Origin: G963676095 sp963676095
GTDB taxonomy: Bacteria; Bacteroidota; Bacteroidia; Bacteroidales; Prolixibacteraceae
Direction: 5' to 3'
NCBI GenBank assembly: GCA_963676095.1
Contig: OY781040.1
Location: 4,030,001-4,094,000 of the forward strand
Length of the DNA: 64,000 nucleotides
Positions 52,712 through 60,416 of the stretch are shown here, one piece after another (positions within the stretch are counted from its first letter, which is position 1; every line of letters starts with the position of its first letter). The translations under genes and the position numbers were made by a program. The notes below the pieces were generated by a model that was not told where the DNA came from, did no database searches, and saw only the letters and a list, made by a program, of their open reading frames with translations.

Positions 52712-54685
52712 ATGACTTCTAAAAAGGTGATAGTTATAATAATTCTTGCTCTTTCTTTTATTATTGTTTTCAACGGAAAGGATAAAAGGATAAAAGAGGT
52801 TGACAGCATGGTACAGTTTCGGGAAAACTATGTACAAAAAAAGATGTCCGGTTCAAAGAGTGAGAAAGAAACCCGGATATTTACCACTTCTCCGGATTCT
52901 CTCCGGGAGTTGGTTTCCCTTATCGGATTGAAAAGAAAAAATGACAAAAACGATATCGACAGTATTTTTTCTAAATGTTTGGATTCCGTTTACCGGGCTA
53001 AAAACATCTTCCCATTGAGGTTTTATACGATTGCCGATTCGACTTATGTCAGTAAGTATTTTTTGGAAAAAAATGAAAAATTGGCGATCTGGACAGTAGA
53101 GATGGCGCGATGGAAGGACGAAATCTCTACTGAAACTTTTAAGGAATATATTCTCCCGTATAAACTCGGCGATGAACTGGCAGATAATTGGAGGGAAATA
53201 CTTTGTCGGGAAAACCAGGACCTGCTGAGAGAAAAACCGGAATTGAACAATTTAGATAGCCTTTATCGCTATCACATGCAGAAAACTTATTATTCATTAA
53301 GTTCGGAGAATCTAATCAACCGGTTTTATCCGGTTGAAACAAATTACACATGGTTAAAGATTTCAGGGGAGGGAGATTGTTCTGACCGTTGCCGGTATGT
53401 TATTTATCATTTAAGGGCTGCCGGGATCCCTGCTACCTATGACTACATCCCGGCCTGGGGAAACAGGCCGAAAGCTAGGCATGCTTACGTGGGACTCGCC
53501 AACAAAAAACAGCAACTAAGCAAATTGTTGGAAAACAGGAACGATACAGGAAATCTGGTCGAAAACCTGAATGCGGCAAATATTTCCGAATTTAGGCCTT
53601 TTTTTGCCCGCAATGAGATTCCTTCAGAGTTGACAGTTCAATACGAGAAGACCATCCCAAAAGTTTATCGTCGAACCTGGGGACCTCAGCTTCCGATGCA
53701 AAAAATCATGGATGGCGTGCTCCCGGGACAGTTATACTCCAAGCTAATAAAGGATGATATAATTGACGTTACAGCCCAATACATGAAGACTGCCGGTGTA
53801 AATATCTGGCATACCCCTTTCGATGAATGGAAGGTGGCTTATCTGGCAACATTTGATATTAGTGGCTGGACGCCTGTTTCGTTTTCTCGGTTCAGCTGGC
53901 TTGGGATGGCCCGGTTTAAGGATATGGGAAAAAACATTCTTTACCTTCCTATGGTTTGTAGGAATAAAAAGCTTTTACCGCTGGGTAATCCATTCATTTT
54001 GGACAATGACGGGGGCACCGAAAAACTGGTTTGCAATTATAAAAAAAAAGTGCGGATGAAGCTGTTTCGGAAGTTTCCGCTTTTCTCTTATACGGCTGCT
54101 CACGTTGTCGATTTGAAAGGGTGTATTATTTCAGGTTCCAATGATTCCAGGTTTGAGAGTACGGAACGGCTAGCTGTTATCGATCATTATCCTTTTTTTA
54201 TGGAAAAGATAAGGATAAACAACCCCAATAAATACCGCTTTATCAAAATAGAATCGCCGGGAGGAAAGAAAGTACGTTTGTCTTATTTATCCTGCTTTTC
54301 GGACAGTTGTGGCAACCCTATCAGATACAATGATATCCGTTACCTAAGAGGAGAGTTATCCGGGCAATACCGGAACCTGTTCGACGATGACCTGAGCTCG
54401 TTCACCGTTGGCAGGGTGCTCGTTATGGATCTTGGAATCCCAAGACAACTGTCAGAAATCCACCTTTGTCCCCGAAATGATACCAACTATATTATTCCCG
54501 GGAACCGTTATGAATTGTTTTACTGGGATCAGGGCTGGCACTCTGCCGGGAAAAAAATAGCAGAAGATTATTTTCTGGAATATGGCGATGTCCCTTCCTG
54601 CACCATTTACTGGCTGAAGTGCTTAACTGGAGGTAAGGAGGAACGGATTTTTACTTATGAAAATGGAAAACAAATTTGGTGGTAA
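52712..54685 (+). CDS. Transglutaminase-like membrane-anchored protein
   Basis: A 657-residue paralogue of the protein at 44085. It starts with one membrane helix (I-V-I-I-I-L-A-L-S-F-I-I-V-F, about 7-20) and lacks a lipobox Cys, so it is anchored or secreted by that helix. The core has E-G-D-C-S-D-R-C-R-Y (Cys 223) and R-H-A-Y-V-G-L (His 257), with N-Y-T-W-L-K before it. The C-terminus has the same Y-I-I-P-G-N-x-Y-E-L-F-x-W-D and ends E-E-R-I-F-T-Y-E-N-G-K-Q-I-W-W. The core is more alike between the two than the N-terminal 100 residues. Confidence 0.85.
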   Translation: MTSKKVIVIIILALSFIIVFNGKDKRIKEVDSMVQFRENYVQKKMSGSKSEKETRIFTTSPDSLRELVSLIGLKRKNDKNDIDSIFSKCLDSVYRAKNIFPLRFYTIADSTYVSKYFLEKNEKLAIWTVEMARWKDEISTETFKEYILPYKLGDELADNWREILCRENQDLLREKPELNNLDSLYRYHMQKTYYSLSSENLINRFYPVETNYTWLKISGEGDCSDRCRYVIYHLRAAGIPATYDYIPAWGNRPKARHAYVGLANKKQQLSKLLENRNDTGNLVENLNAANISEFRPFFARNEIPSELTVQYEKTIPKVYRRTWGPQLPMQKIMDGVLPGQLYSKLIKDDIIDVTAQYMKTAGVNIWHTPFDEWKVAYLATFDISGWTPVSFSRFSWLGMARFKDMGKNILYLPMVCRNKKLLPLGNPFILDNDGGTEKLVCNYKKKVRMKLFRKFPLFSYTAAHVVDLKGCIISGSNDSRFESTERLAVIDHYPFFMEKIRINNPNKYRFIKIESPGGKKVRLSYLSCFSDSCGNPIRYNDIRYLRGELSGQYRNLFDDDLSSFTVGRVLVMDLGIPRQLSEIHLCPRNDTNYIIPGNRYELFYWDQGWHSAGKKIAEDYFLEYGDVPSCTIYWLKCLTGGKEERIFTYENGKQIWW

Positions 54686-54758
54686 CGATTTAAATGATCG
54701 TGATCTAAAAACATAACGGGAAATGACTGTAATTTAATAAAAAATAAATTATACTAGA

Positions 54759-54929
54759 CCAAAGAACAGTAGGTTCCGGGATACAGTATTCGGTAAAAAA
54801 GAGAAGTCTCCTACTCCTGAATGCAGAAACAGTTCAAAAGAGGAGACTTCAGTTGACATTAAATCTTTTGAAGATCTCCGGATTCAGCACAACGAGACCT
54901 TCAAAAACAAACAAAACTATGAAAATAAA
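54759..54929 (+). repeat. 171-base duplicated leader, copy 1
   Basis: Repeated at 55759-55929 in the same orientation, exactly 1000 bases on, with about 85% identity by eye. It has a perfect 10-base stem GAAGTCTCCT (54803-54812) and AGGAGACTTC (54841-54850) with a 28-base loop, then a conserved GGATTCAGCACAACGAGACC. The start codon of a lipoprotein frame follows at the end of each copy. Confidence 0.85.
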
Positions 54930-55214
54930 ATGTAAAAAAAGAAGATCAGGTTTGATTGTTATTCGGGTTCCCTGTCTCTGTGTTCTTGCGGATCTGTTTA
55001 TTATTCAGTCCTGCTCCCAGGAAGACAGCTTCCCGTGAGAAAAATTTGGGACAACCGAGTCCATTGTGGCAGCATCCAAGACATATTTCAAAGCGTTAGT
55101 TGCTGATAATATGAAAAACACAGAATTGAAACTGGACAATACCCTTTCCCCGGGGGAGTTCACTCTTTTAGGACTATGCAGGTGTTTTATAAGACATATT
55201 TTCGAAATCTCCTG
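54919..55214 (+). pseudogene. Broken lipoprotein gene behind leader copy 1
   Basis: M-K-I-K-C-K-K-R-R-S-G-L-I-V-I leads into a signal ending I-Q-S-C-S-Q-E-D-S-F-P and then a TGA at 55036. The frame continues without a shift: E-K-F-G-T-T-E-S-I-V-A-A-S-K, then L-K-L-D-N-T-L-S-P-G-E-F-T-L, ending at 55214. So it is a lipoprotein gene of at most 98 codons with one in-frame stop, and perhaps a truncated 3' end. The protein is not recognisably like the one behind leader copy 2, apart from the lipoprotein signal. Confidence 0.55.
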
Positions 55215-55328
55215 ACATTTTAGAGAAATAGGTATCGCCAATGATATCGCCGAGGAATTTTTTGAACTACGCTGGGTTTGTATCATTGTTTGCCAAAGTA
55301 TTGGACATCAAAAAGAGATAAAAAACAG

Positions 55329-55352
55329 TTTGTCATGGCAATTACGGACAAA
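55329..55352. repeat. Dispersed palindromic element, copy 3
   Basis: TTTGTC and GACAAA flank a 12-base centre; the A-run and CAG before and TTCCAG after match the other copies. It lies 89 bases upstream of the small HTH gene. Confidence 0.6.
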
Positions 55353-55440
55353 ATTCCAGATGGAGTCATTCTCAATGTATTAATTTTATAATAATTAAAT
55401 TAAGATGCATTAACTATCCGTTTTCGAAGAATATAAGTTT

Positions 55441-55677
55441 ATGAGTTATTCTGAATATATCGATCATATTATTTTTCTTATTAATTTAATAACAAGGGAA
55501 GAAACCGGAGCCCCTGGTCAATTGGCTGAAAAATTAAATGTTTCCAAGAGGACCATATTTCGTTATTTGGGTGAATTAAGGGGAAAAGGAGCAAAAATTC
55601 GTTTTTCGAGAGAAAAGAATACCTATATTTTAGAAAATAAGTTCATTTTTCCAAAAGATTTTTATAGAGTGCTATAA
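55441..55677 (+). CDS. Small HTH-domain protein
   Basis: A 78-residue protein, mostly one winged helix-turn-helix of the HTH_11/DeoR type: G-A-P-G-Q-L-A-E-K-L-N-V-S-K-R-T-I-F-R-Y-L (about 23-43), followed by a wing I-R-F-S-R-E-K-N-T-Y-I. No sensor domain. The stop codon lies in the loop of its own terminator. A probable relic of a paralogue is at 41295. It may regulate the nearby lipoprotein or peptide genes; that is inference from position. Confidence 0.8.
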   Translation: MSYSEYIDHIIFLINLITREETGAPGQLAEKLNVSKRTIFRYLGELRGKGAKIRFSREKNTYILENKFIFPKDFYRVL

Positions 55678-55700
55678 AATGGCACTCTTGTTCTTTAATT
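55667..55700 (+). terminator. Terminator overlapping the HTH gene stop
   Basis: GAGTGC (55667-55672) and GCACTC (55682-55687) enclose TATAAAATG, which contains the TAA stop, and a T-rich tract follows. Nearly identical to 41364-41400. Confidence 0.7.
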
Positions 55701-55758
55701 TTATTGGAAAATCAGTTAGAGATAAAAAAGATATAACAAAAAACAAATTACCCCGGAA

Positions 55759-55929
55759 CCAAAGAGCAGTAAGTTCCAGGATACGGTTTGGGTAAAAAAA
55801 GAGAAGCCTCCTGTTCCCGAATGCCGAAACAGTCTAAAAGAGGAGACTTCAGGTGACATTAAATTTTAGAAGATCTCTGGATTCAGCACAACGAGACCTT
55901 CAGAAACAAATAAAACTATGAAAATAAAC
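55759..55929 (+). repeat. 171-base duplicated leader, copy 2
   Basis: Second copy of the leader at 54759. The stem is GAAGCCTCCT (55803-55812) against AGGAGACTTC (55841-55850), so one pair is lost, and the 28-base loop keeps the GAATGC and GAAACAGT blocks. The gene at 55918 starts inside the end of the repeat. Confidence 0.85.
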
Positions 55930-56901
55930 GTAAAAGAATCAACAATTATTCCATCGGTAACAATTTTTTTTAGTTTGATTAGCATTGGCCTTATTTGCTT
56001 AAATCTTCAGAGTTGTGAGAAAGATGAAACTGATGGGATGGATTATTCTCTCAATATTCCTAGTGAATACACTCAGGTTGGAAAATTACATAACCAAGGG
56101 CTAAATTATATCATAGCCACAATTAAAGAAGCTAATTTAGAAAGGGTGGGAAAAGTCAATTCCAGCACTAAAAACGCCCTATCTATTGATTTTAGTACCA
56201 TTGCAAAAAACTCGACCTTGCAATTTTGTGAAGAACATAAAATTACAGAGAAAAATTTGGGTTTATGCAAGGCTGCTATTGAAGAAGCACAAGTAAATTT
56301 AGTCTCAACAAAAATGAGATTAAATCGGTTAGAGGGACTAAATGAGACTCAAAAAGAATTTATAAAGGAGATTCTTTCTGCCACAAAAGTAAAATACAAC
56401 AAAGAAAATCTGGAGAATCTTAAAGAAACTTTAGATGAGATTAACTACCAAGCAAAAAAAAATCTTAGCGAGGATGAAGCTGTGTCCATTTATTGTGCAA
56501 CAAGCACTGCTTATGCAAGCTTTCAATACTGGAATAAGAATTATAAAAAATGGTATTTTGCACTTAACTATCCTGAAATATTCCAAGAGTATAGTGATGT
56601 TCAGTTGAATAAAGTTTCTATAAAAAATAAGGTATTAAGCCAGAAAAGTGATACTACAAGTAGTGATTCGGAACCTTGGTGGGAAGAGTATTGGAGTGAT
56701 GTTGAAGAATGGTGGGATGACAGTTGGGATGATGAATTAGAAAACGAATGGTTTTATAATGCCTTAATGGAAATGGGAGAAGCAGATATTTATGGTGCTA
56801 CTGGCGGATCTTTAGCTGGCATTCCGGGGGCAATTGCTGGTGGTTGCCTTGCATCGGCGATAGAAGGAGCTGATCAGTTATTGGACAAAAATGATGATTA
56901 A
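55918..56901 (+). CDS. Lipoprotein with Trp-rich and glycine-zipper C-terminus
   Basis: A 327-residue lipoprotein. Signal segment I-P-S-V-T-I-F-F-S-L-I-S-I-G-L-I ends L-Q-S-C-E-K-D. Residues about 40-225 are helical with several Cys. Then comes an acidic, Trp-rich stretch (E-P-W-W-E-E-Y-W-S-D, then E-E-W-W-D-D-S-W-D-D, about 252-275), and last a glycine/alanine-rich segment G-A-T-G-G-S-L-A-G-I-P-G-A-I-A-G-G, about 294-310. That last part resembles glycine-zipper membrane-inserting tails of class II bacteriocins and some surface toxins. A three-helix membrane protein gene follows 58 bases on, as immunity genes do. Toxin function is inference; the family is not recognised. Confidence 0.7.
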   Translation: MKINVKESTIIPSVTIFFSLISIGLICLNLQSCEKDETDGMDYSLNIPSEYTQVGKLHNQGLNYIIATIKEANLERVGKVNSSTKNALSIDFSTIAKNSTLQFCEEHKITEKNLGLCKAAIEEAQVNLVSTKMRLNRLEGLNETQKEFIKEILSATKVKYNKENLENLKETLDEINYQAKKNLSEDEAVSIYCATSTAYASFQYWNKNYKKWYFALNYPEIFQEYSDVQLNKVSIKNKVLSQKSDTTSSDSEPWWEEYWSDVEEWWDDSWDDELENEWFYNALMEMGEADIYGATGGSLAGIPGAIAGGCLASAIEGADQLLDKNDD

Positions 56902-56959
56902 TTTATTGGAAACTTGACCTGCATATGCGAAATATTTATTTACTAAAAGGAATTAAGAA

Positions 56960-57346
56960 ATGGATGCGTCAAAATTAATTATCATAATAGTAGTTTTTTT
57001 ATTTGTAATAGTTTTCTCCTTTTATGTTAGATATTCTCTAATAAGGTTAAAAAGTAAAATTGAACTGACAAAGAAAGGAGTATTGAGAAACAAACGAATA
57101 GATAGGCTAATCAGTAAAATGAATAAACTTGGAAAGTTCAGGTTTTATATATTTCAGGGAATAATTACTTGGGGGCTTTTTGTAAGTATTGCGATTAGCA
57201 TATTGCACCTACTTGGTGATATCTTAATTGACAAAGAAGAAGTCAATGCTCTTAAATTTTTAGTATCATTTTTAATTTATTTTGTGGTATTTTCTTTTTT
57301 AGGATTGCTTTATGCAAGAGCAGTTTGGAAGGCATATAAAGAATGA
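56960..57346 (+). CDS. Small membrane protein, possible immunity protein
   Basis: A 128-residue protein with three predicted membrane helices: residues about 5-24 (L-I-I-I-I-V-V-F-L-F-V-I-V-F), about 68-88 (I-T-W-G-L-F-V-S-I-A-I-S-I-L) and about 100-120 (F-L-V-S-F-L-I-Y-F-V-V-F-S-F). A basic loop lies between helices 1 and 2 (R-L-K-S-K-I-E-L-T-K-K-G). No known domain. Its place behind the glycine-zipper lipoprotein is like that of a bacteriocin immunity gene, but it could equally be an unrelated inner-membrane protein. Confidence 0.65.
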   Translation: MDASKLIIIIVVFLFVIVFSFYVRYSLIRLKSKIELTKKGVLRNKRIDRLISKMNKLGKFRFYIFQGIITWGLFVSIAISILHLLGDILIDKEEVNALKFLVSFLIYFVVFSFLGLLYARAVWKAYKE

Positions 57347-57420
57347 ATGTTGAATTTTAGGTAATTAGGCACTTCTATTATTTCTGATAGCATTGCTTCC
57401 TGAAGCGAATAGATTATTTA

Positions 57421-57466
57421 AGTCCGATGAGATCAGCAAACAATAAACTCATCGGACTATGCTTTG
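57421..57466 (+). terminator. Intrinsic terminator with 11-base stem
   Basis: AGTCCGATGAG (57421-57431) and CTCATCGGACT (57448-57458) pair perfectly around a 16-base loop, followed by ATGCTTTG. It separates the lipoprotein/membrane pair from the DUF6624 gene. Confidence 0.75.
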
Positions 57467-57479
57467 AAATTAATAACGT

Positions 57480-58412
57480 ATGATGGAAATGATATCAAAA
57501 TTTTTTTTTGTTCTTATTTTTTTTTGTTTTTATAACAGAATATTTGCTCAGAGCCTCCAATCATCTGGTTATGAGATTCATATTCTAAATGCTGATAGCT
57601 TAAAAAATTCTGCTGTAACAGATAAATATATTAATCAGTTAAAGGCGGTAATTGATAGTCTTACAGATGATGCTTATGTAAGTTCAGTATACTACAATCT
57701 TGCAATCTGCTATTCTGTAAAGCAACAGCCGGATAGTACCTACTGGTATATTTTAAAGTGCATTGAGGCATCATCTGGTTATAATAATCTGGTTCTGACA
57801 GATAACAATTTTGATTTTCTTCATCAAGATCCATGCTGGGAACAAGTAATTTCTAAAGCCGATTCTGTTTACATCTCGCAAAATCCAGGGATAACAAACA
57901 AAGAACTGGCGATTGACCTTTATCATATATTTTTGAGAGACCAACATGTGCGGGGGCTTGGTCTAAAAAGGATTGATGTAAATCTGATCGAAATTGATAA
58001 AGAAAATCTTAGACGAGTGGAGGAAATTATTCAGCAACATGGCTGGCCAACTTATTCCATGGTTGGGAAACAAGCAGGAGATGGGGCATTTTTAGTCGTA
58101 CAGCATGCCAATACCACTGTTCAACGGAAATACTTCAAACTTCTTTTTAAAGCAGCTGGAAAAGGTGAAGCCAGCAAAGAATCTGTTGCATTACTAATGG
58201 ACCGCATTAGTGTCCATATGAAGGGTGTACAAATATTCGGAACACAGGTATTCCGTACGAAGGACTCTATTACAGGGGGATTTGGTCCTTACAAATATTA
58301 TCCGATCAAAGATGAAACGATTGTTGATTCGTTACGAAATGAGTTCGGGTTAATTCCACTAAAACAATATTTGGCACTTTTTGGCATAGACTATAAAATT
58401 TTCTCGAAATGA
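57480..58412 (+). CDS. DUF6624-type secreted protein
   Basis: A 310-residue protein with signal peptide M-M-E-M-I-S-K-F-F-F-V-L ending I-F-A-Q. An N-terminal TPR-like half (Y-Y-N-L-A-I-C-Y-S-V-K-Q-Q near 83) precedes the domain of interest, marked by D-Q-H-V-R-G, then G-W-P-T-Y-S-M-V-G, A-F-L-V-V-Q-H-A, L-M-D-R-I-S-V and G-T-Q-V. Those blocks match DUF6624. The reaction is unknown. Its stop overlaps the O-antigen-ligase start by four bases, so the two are coupled. Confidence 0.8.
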   Translation: MMEMISKFFFVLIFFCFYNRIFAQSLQSSGYEIHILNADSLKNSAVTDKYINQLKAVIDSLTDDAYVSSVYYNLAICYSVKQQPDSTYWYILKCIEASSGYNNLVLTDNNFDFLHQDPCWEQVISKADSVYISQNPGITNKELAIDLYHIFLRDQHVRGLGLKRIDVNLIEIDKENLRRVEEIIQQHGWPTYSMVGKQAGDGAFLVVQHANTTVQRKYFKLLFKAAGKGEASKESVALLMDRISVHMKGVQIFGTQVFRTKDSITGGFGPYKYYPIKDETIVDSLRNEFGLIPLKQYLALFGIDYKIFSK

Positions 58413-60148
58413 AGAATACACAGAAGAGAAAATTATTTTTAGGTATATTGTGTTTTTTCCTGTTCTCATTTCTCTTTTCTTCTACTTCCCTAAACGGTAA
58501 TGCTTATATCAAAAAATTTGGGATCGAATTATTTGTTAGCTTTGCATTTGCTGGTTATAGCTTAACTGGTTTGTTTGAAAAGAGTCTGTTTATACTCAAT
58601 TTGACTATCACTGATCTGCTAGTAATTCTTTTGTTATTAATTTATTCTGGATTTTTGATTTTTTTTAAGTATTCATTACTACAACACTGTTTAGTTTATT
58701 ATTATGGAATGTTCTATTTTATATCAGTTTTGGGAATACCAAATCTAACAGATGAAGACTATATTTATTTGAAAAATGAATTTCTGATTTTTGTACCTAT
58801 CGTAATTGTTCTTCATGTAATTATTCTGATCCTTCAGCAAGGTAATATGTTCCCGGCCTTACATAGCTATTTTAACACTGGAAGTACATTCGGAAATCCG
58901 GATATGTTAGGAGCATATGTTGCCATACTATTGCCGTTTTGTTTTATACAGAAAAAGGACAGAACTATAATTGGGTACATCGCTTCACTTGCGGGCATTT
59001 TATCCCTAATATTTATCCAGGCACGGAGTGCTTTATTGTCTGTAATATTGAGTGGTATTTTCTGGTGGGCATCTGATAGGCATATTAAAATAAGGCAAAT
59101 CCTTATTTCAATTTCTTTTTTCACCTTAGTATCAGTCTTGCTTATACTTTGGCATCCGGAATCTGTCTATGGTCGTTTTTTTGTTTGGTTTATGTCCCTA
59201 AAAATGTTTGTTGAGAAGCCTTTGGGGTGGGGTCTTTATGCTTTTGAGAAATATTACCCGGAATTTCAAGCTTCGTATTTAGCTATAAATCATAATTTGT
59301 ATGATTTTATTCGACCTGATATCGTACACTCGCCATTTAATGAATTCTTAAATGTCGGGGTTACTATAGGAATCATTGGGTTAATACTTTTTTTTACACT
59401 ATTATTTTGGGTAATTCATAGCGCTCTAAAAGCAAAATCTTTCCTGATTTATCCGCTATTCATATTTTCCATAATATCATTCGTTTACTTTCCTTTTAAA
59501 ATTGTTCCTATAGTTGCTTTGATCATTCCAATGGTTGCTACAATTTCAAGTAGAAGTGGAATCGTTTATCAAAAACAATTATCTCTATCAAGTAGTAGAA
59601 TTTTTTTTCTTACAATGTTTATGATTTCTATGATTTTATCCCTAAATGCCATATTCAATTATCGAGATCAGAAGATTTGGGAAAAAGCCGTTCTATACAT
59701 GAATACTGTTGACAAATTAAGTGAATCTGACAAATTATTTTCGGATTTATATCCTAGGATGAACGAAAATGGACGTTTTCTGATAACCTACGCAACTTTA
59801 AAATATAAGCAGGGTGCTCCTTTGGATGCGCTGGAACTTTTAGAGGAAGCAGAAAATTATTTTTGTGACATAACTTTATCATTAAAGCTAGCAAAACTAT
59901 ATGAAGAGTTAGGTGAATATCAAAAAGCAGAAGATCACTATACATTGGCTGAAAATATTGCTCCAGATAGATTCTTTGCTTCATATGAGAAAGTCTTATT
60001 TTTTATTAATATTGGAGAATATGAAAAGGCATATCTTCTAAGTAAAAAAATTCTGAGTATACCTATAAAGGAAACTTCTTATGCAGATCCGATAATTATA
60101 AAATCGCGACTACGAAAACTAGTAAATGAATATGAATTAACAAAATGA
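58409..60148 (+). CDS. O-antigen-ligase-like membrane protein with TPR tail
   Basis: A 579-residue protein. About ten membrane helices fill residues 10-420. The Wzy/WaaL-like part has S-T-F-G-N-P-D-M-L-G-A-Y near 158, F-I-Q-A-R-S-A-L-L-S near 200, and a periplasmic loop with H-N-L-Y-D-F and H-S-P-F-N-E-F near 290-305. The last 150 residues are TPRs (D-A-L-E-L-L-E-E-A, then L-A-K-L-Y-E-E-L-G-E-Y-Q-K-A-E, then N-I-G-E-Y-E-K-A). This fusion occurs in Bacteroidota beside small secreted-peptide and propeller genes. Besides glycan ligation, a role in linking peptides or lipids to surface glycans is possible. A 3' fragment of a paralogue is at 39163. Confidence 0.86.
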   Translation: MKNTQKRKLFLGILCFFLFSFLFSSTSLNGNAYIKKFGIELFVSFAFAGYSLTGLFEKSLFILNLTITDLLVILLLLIYSGFLIFFKYSLLQHCLVYYYGMFYFISVLGIPNLTDEDYIYLKNEFLIFVPIVIVLHVIILILQQGNMFPALHSYFNTGSTFGNPDMLGAYVAILLPFCFIQKKDRTIIGYIASLAGILSLIFIQARSALLSVILSGIFWWASDRHIKIRQILISISFFTLVSVLLILWHPESVYGRFFVWFMSLKMFVEKPLGWGLYAFEKYYPEFQASYLAINHNLYDFIRPDIVHSPFNEFLNVGVTIGIIGLILFFTLLFWVIHSALKAKSFLIYPLFIFSIISFVYFPFKIVPIVALIIPMVATISSRSGIVYQKQLSLSSSRIFFLTMFMISMILSLNAIFNYRDQKIWEKAVLYMNTVDKLSESDKLFSDLYPRMNENGRFLITYATLKYKQGAPLDALELLEEAENYFCDITLSLKLAKLYEELGEYQKAEDHYTLAENIAPDRFFASYEKVLFFINIGEYEKAYLLSKKILSIPIKETSYADPIIIKSRLRKLVNEYELTK

Positions 60149-60416
60149 ATGATTTAATTACTTGTAAATGTGTTGAGTATGGGTAAAAAAATTAATCTCA
60201 GAAAGATTATTCCGATTACTAGAACTTGAATTTTTATTGTTCTAGCGTCTTTGTGTTCAGTTTATTTCTGGTGCCTTCGCGTTTAAACAGTAACTTTGGA
60301 ACGCTTAATTTTGAAAATTATGAAGCGGGCCATGAAAGGTAATTTTTCGCAAGAGAAGATCCGGCAGGTGCCGGAGGAAAAGTTCCATGTGGCAACGGAA
60401 ATTAATTTATAATCAC

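Noticed and set aside
54759..54850. Invertible promoter with short inverted repeats
   Set aside because: The repeats enclose only 28 bases, too little for a promoter, and no invertase gene is near.
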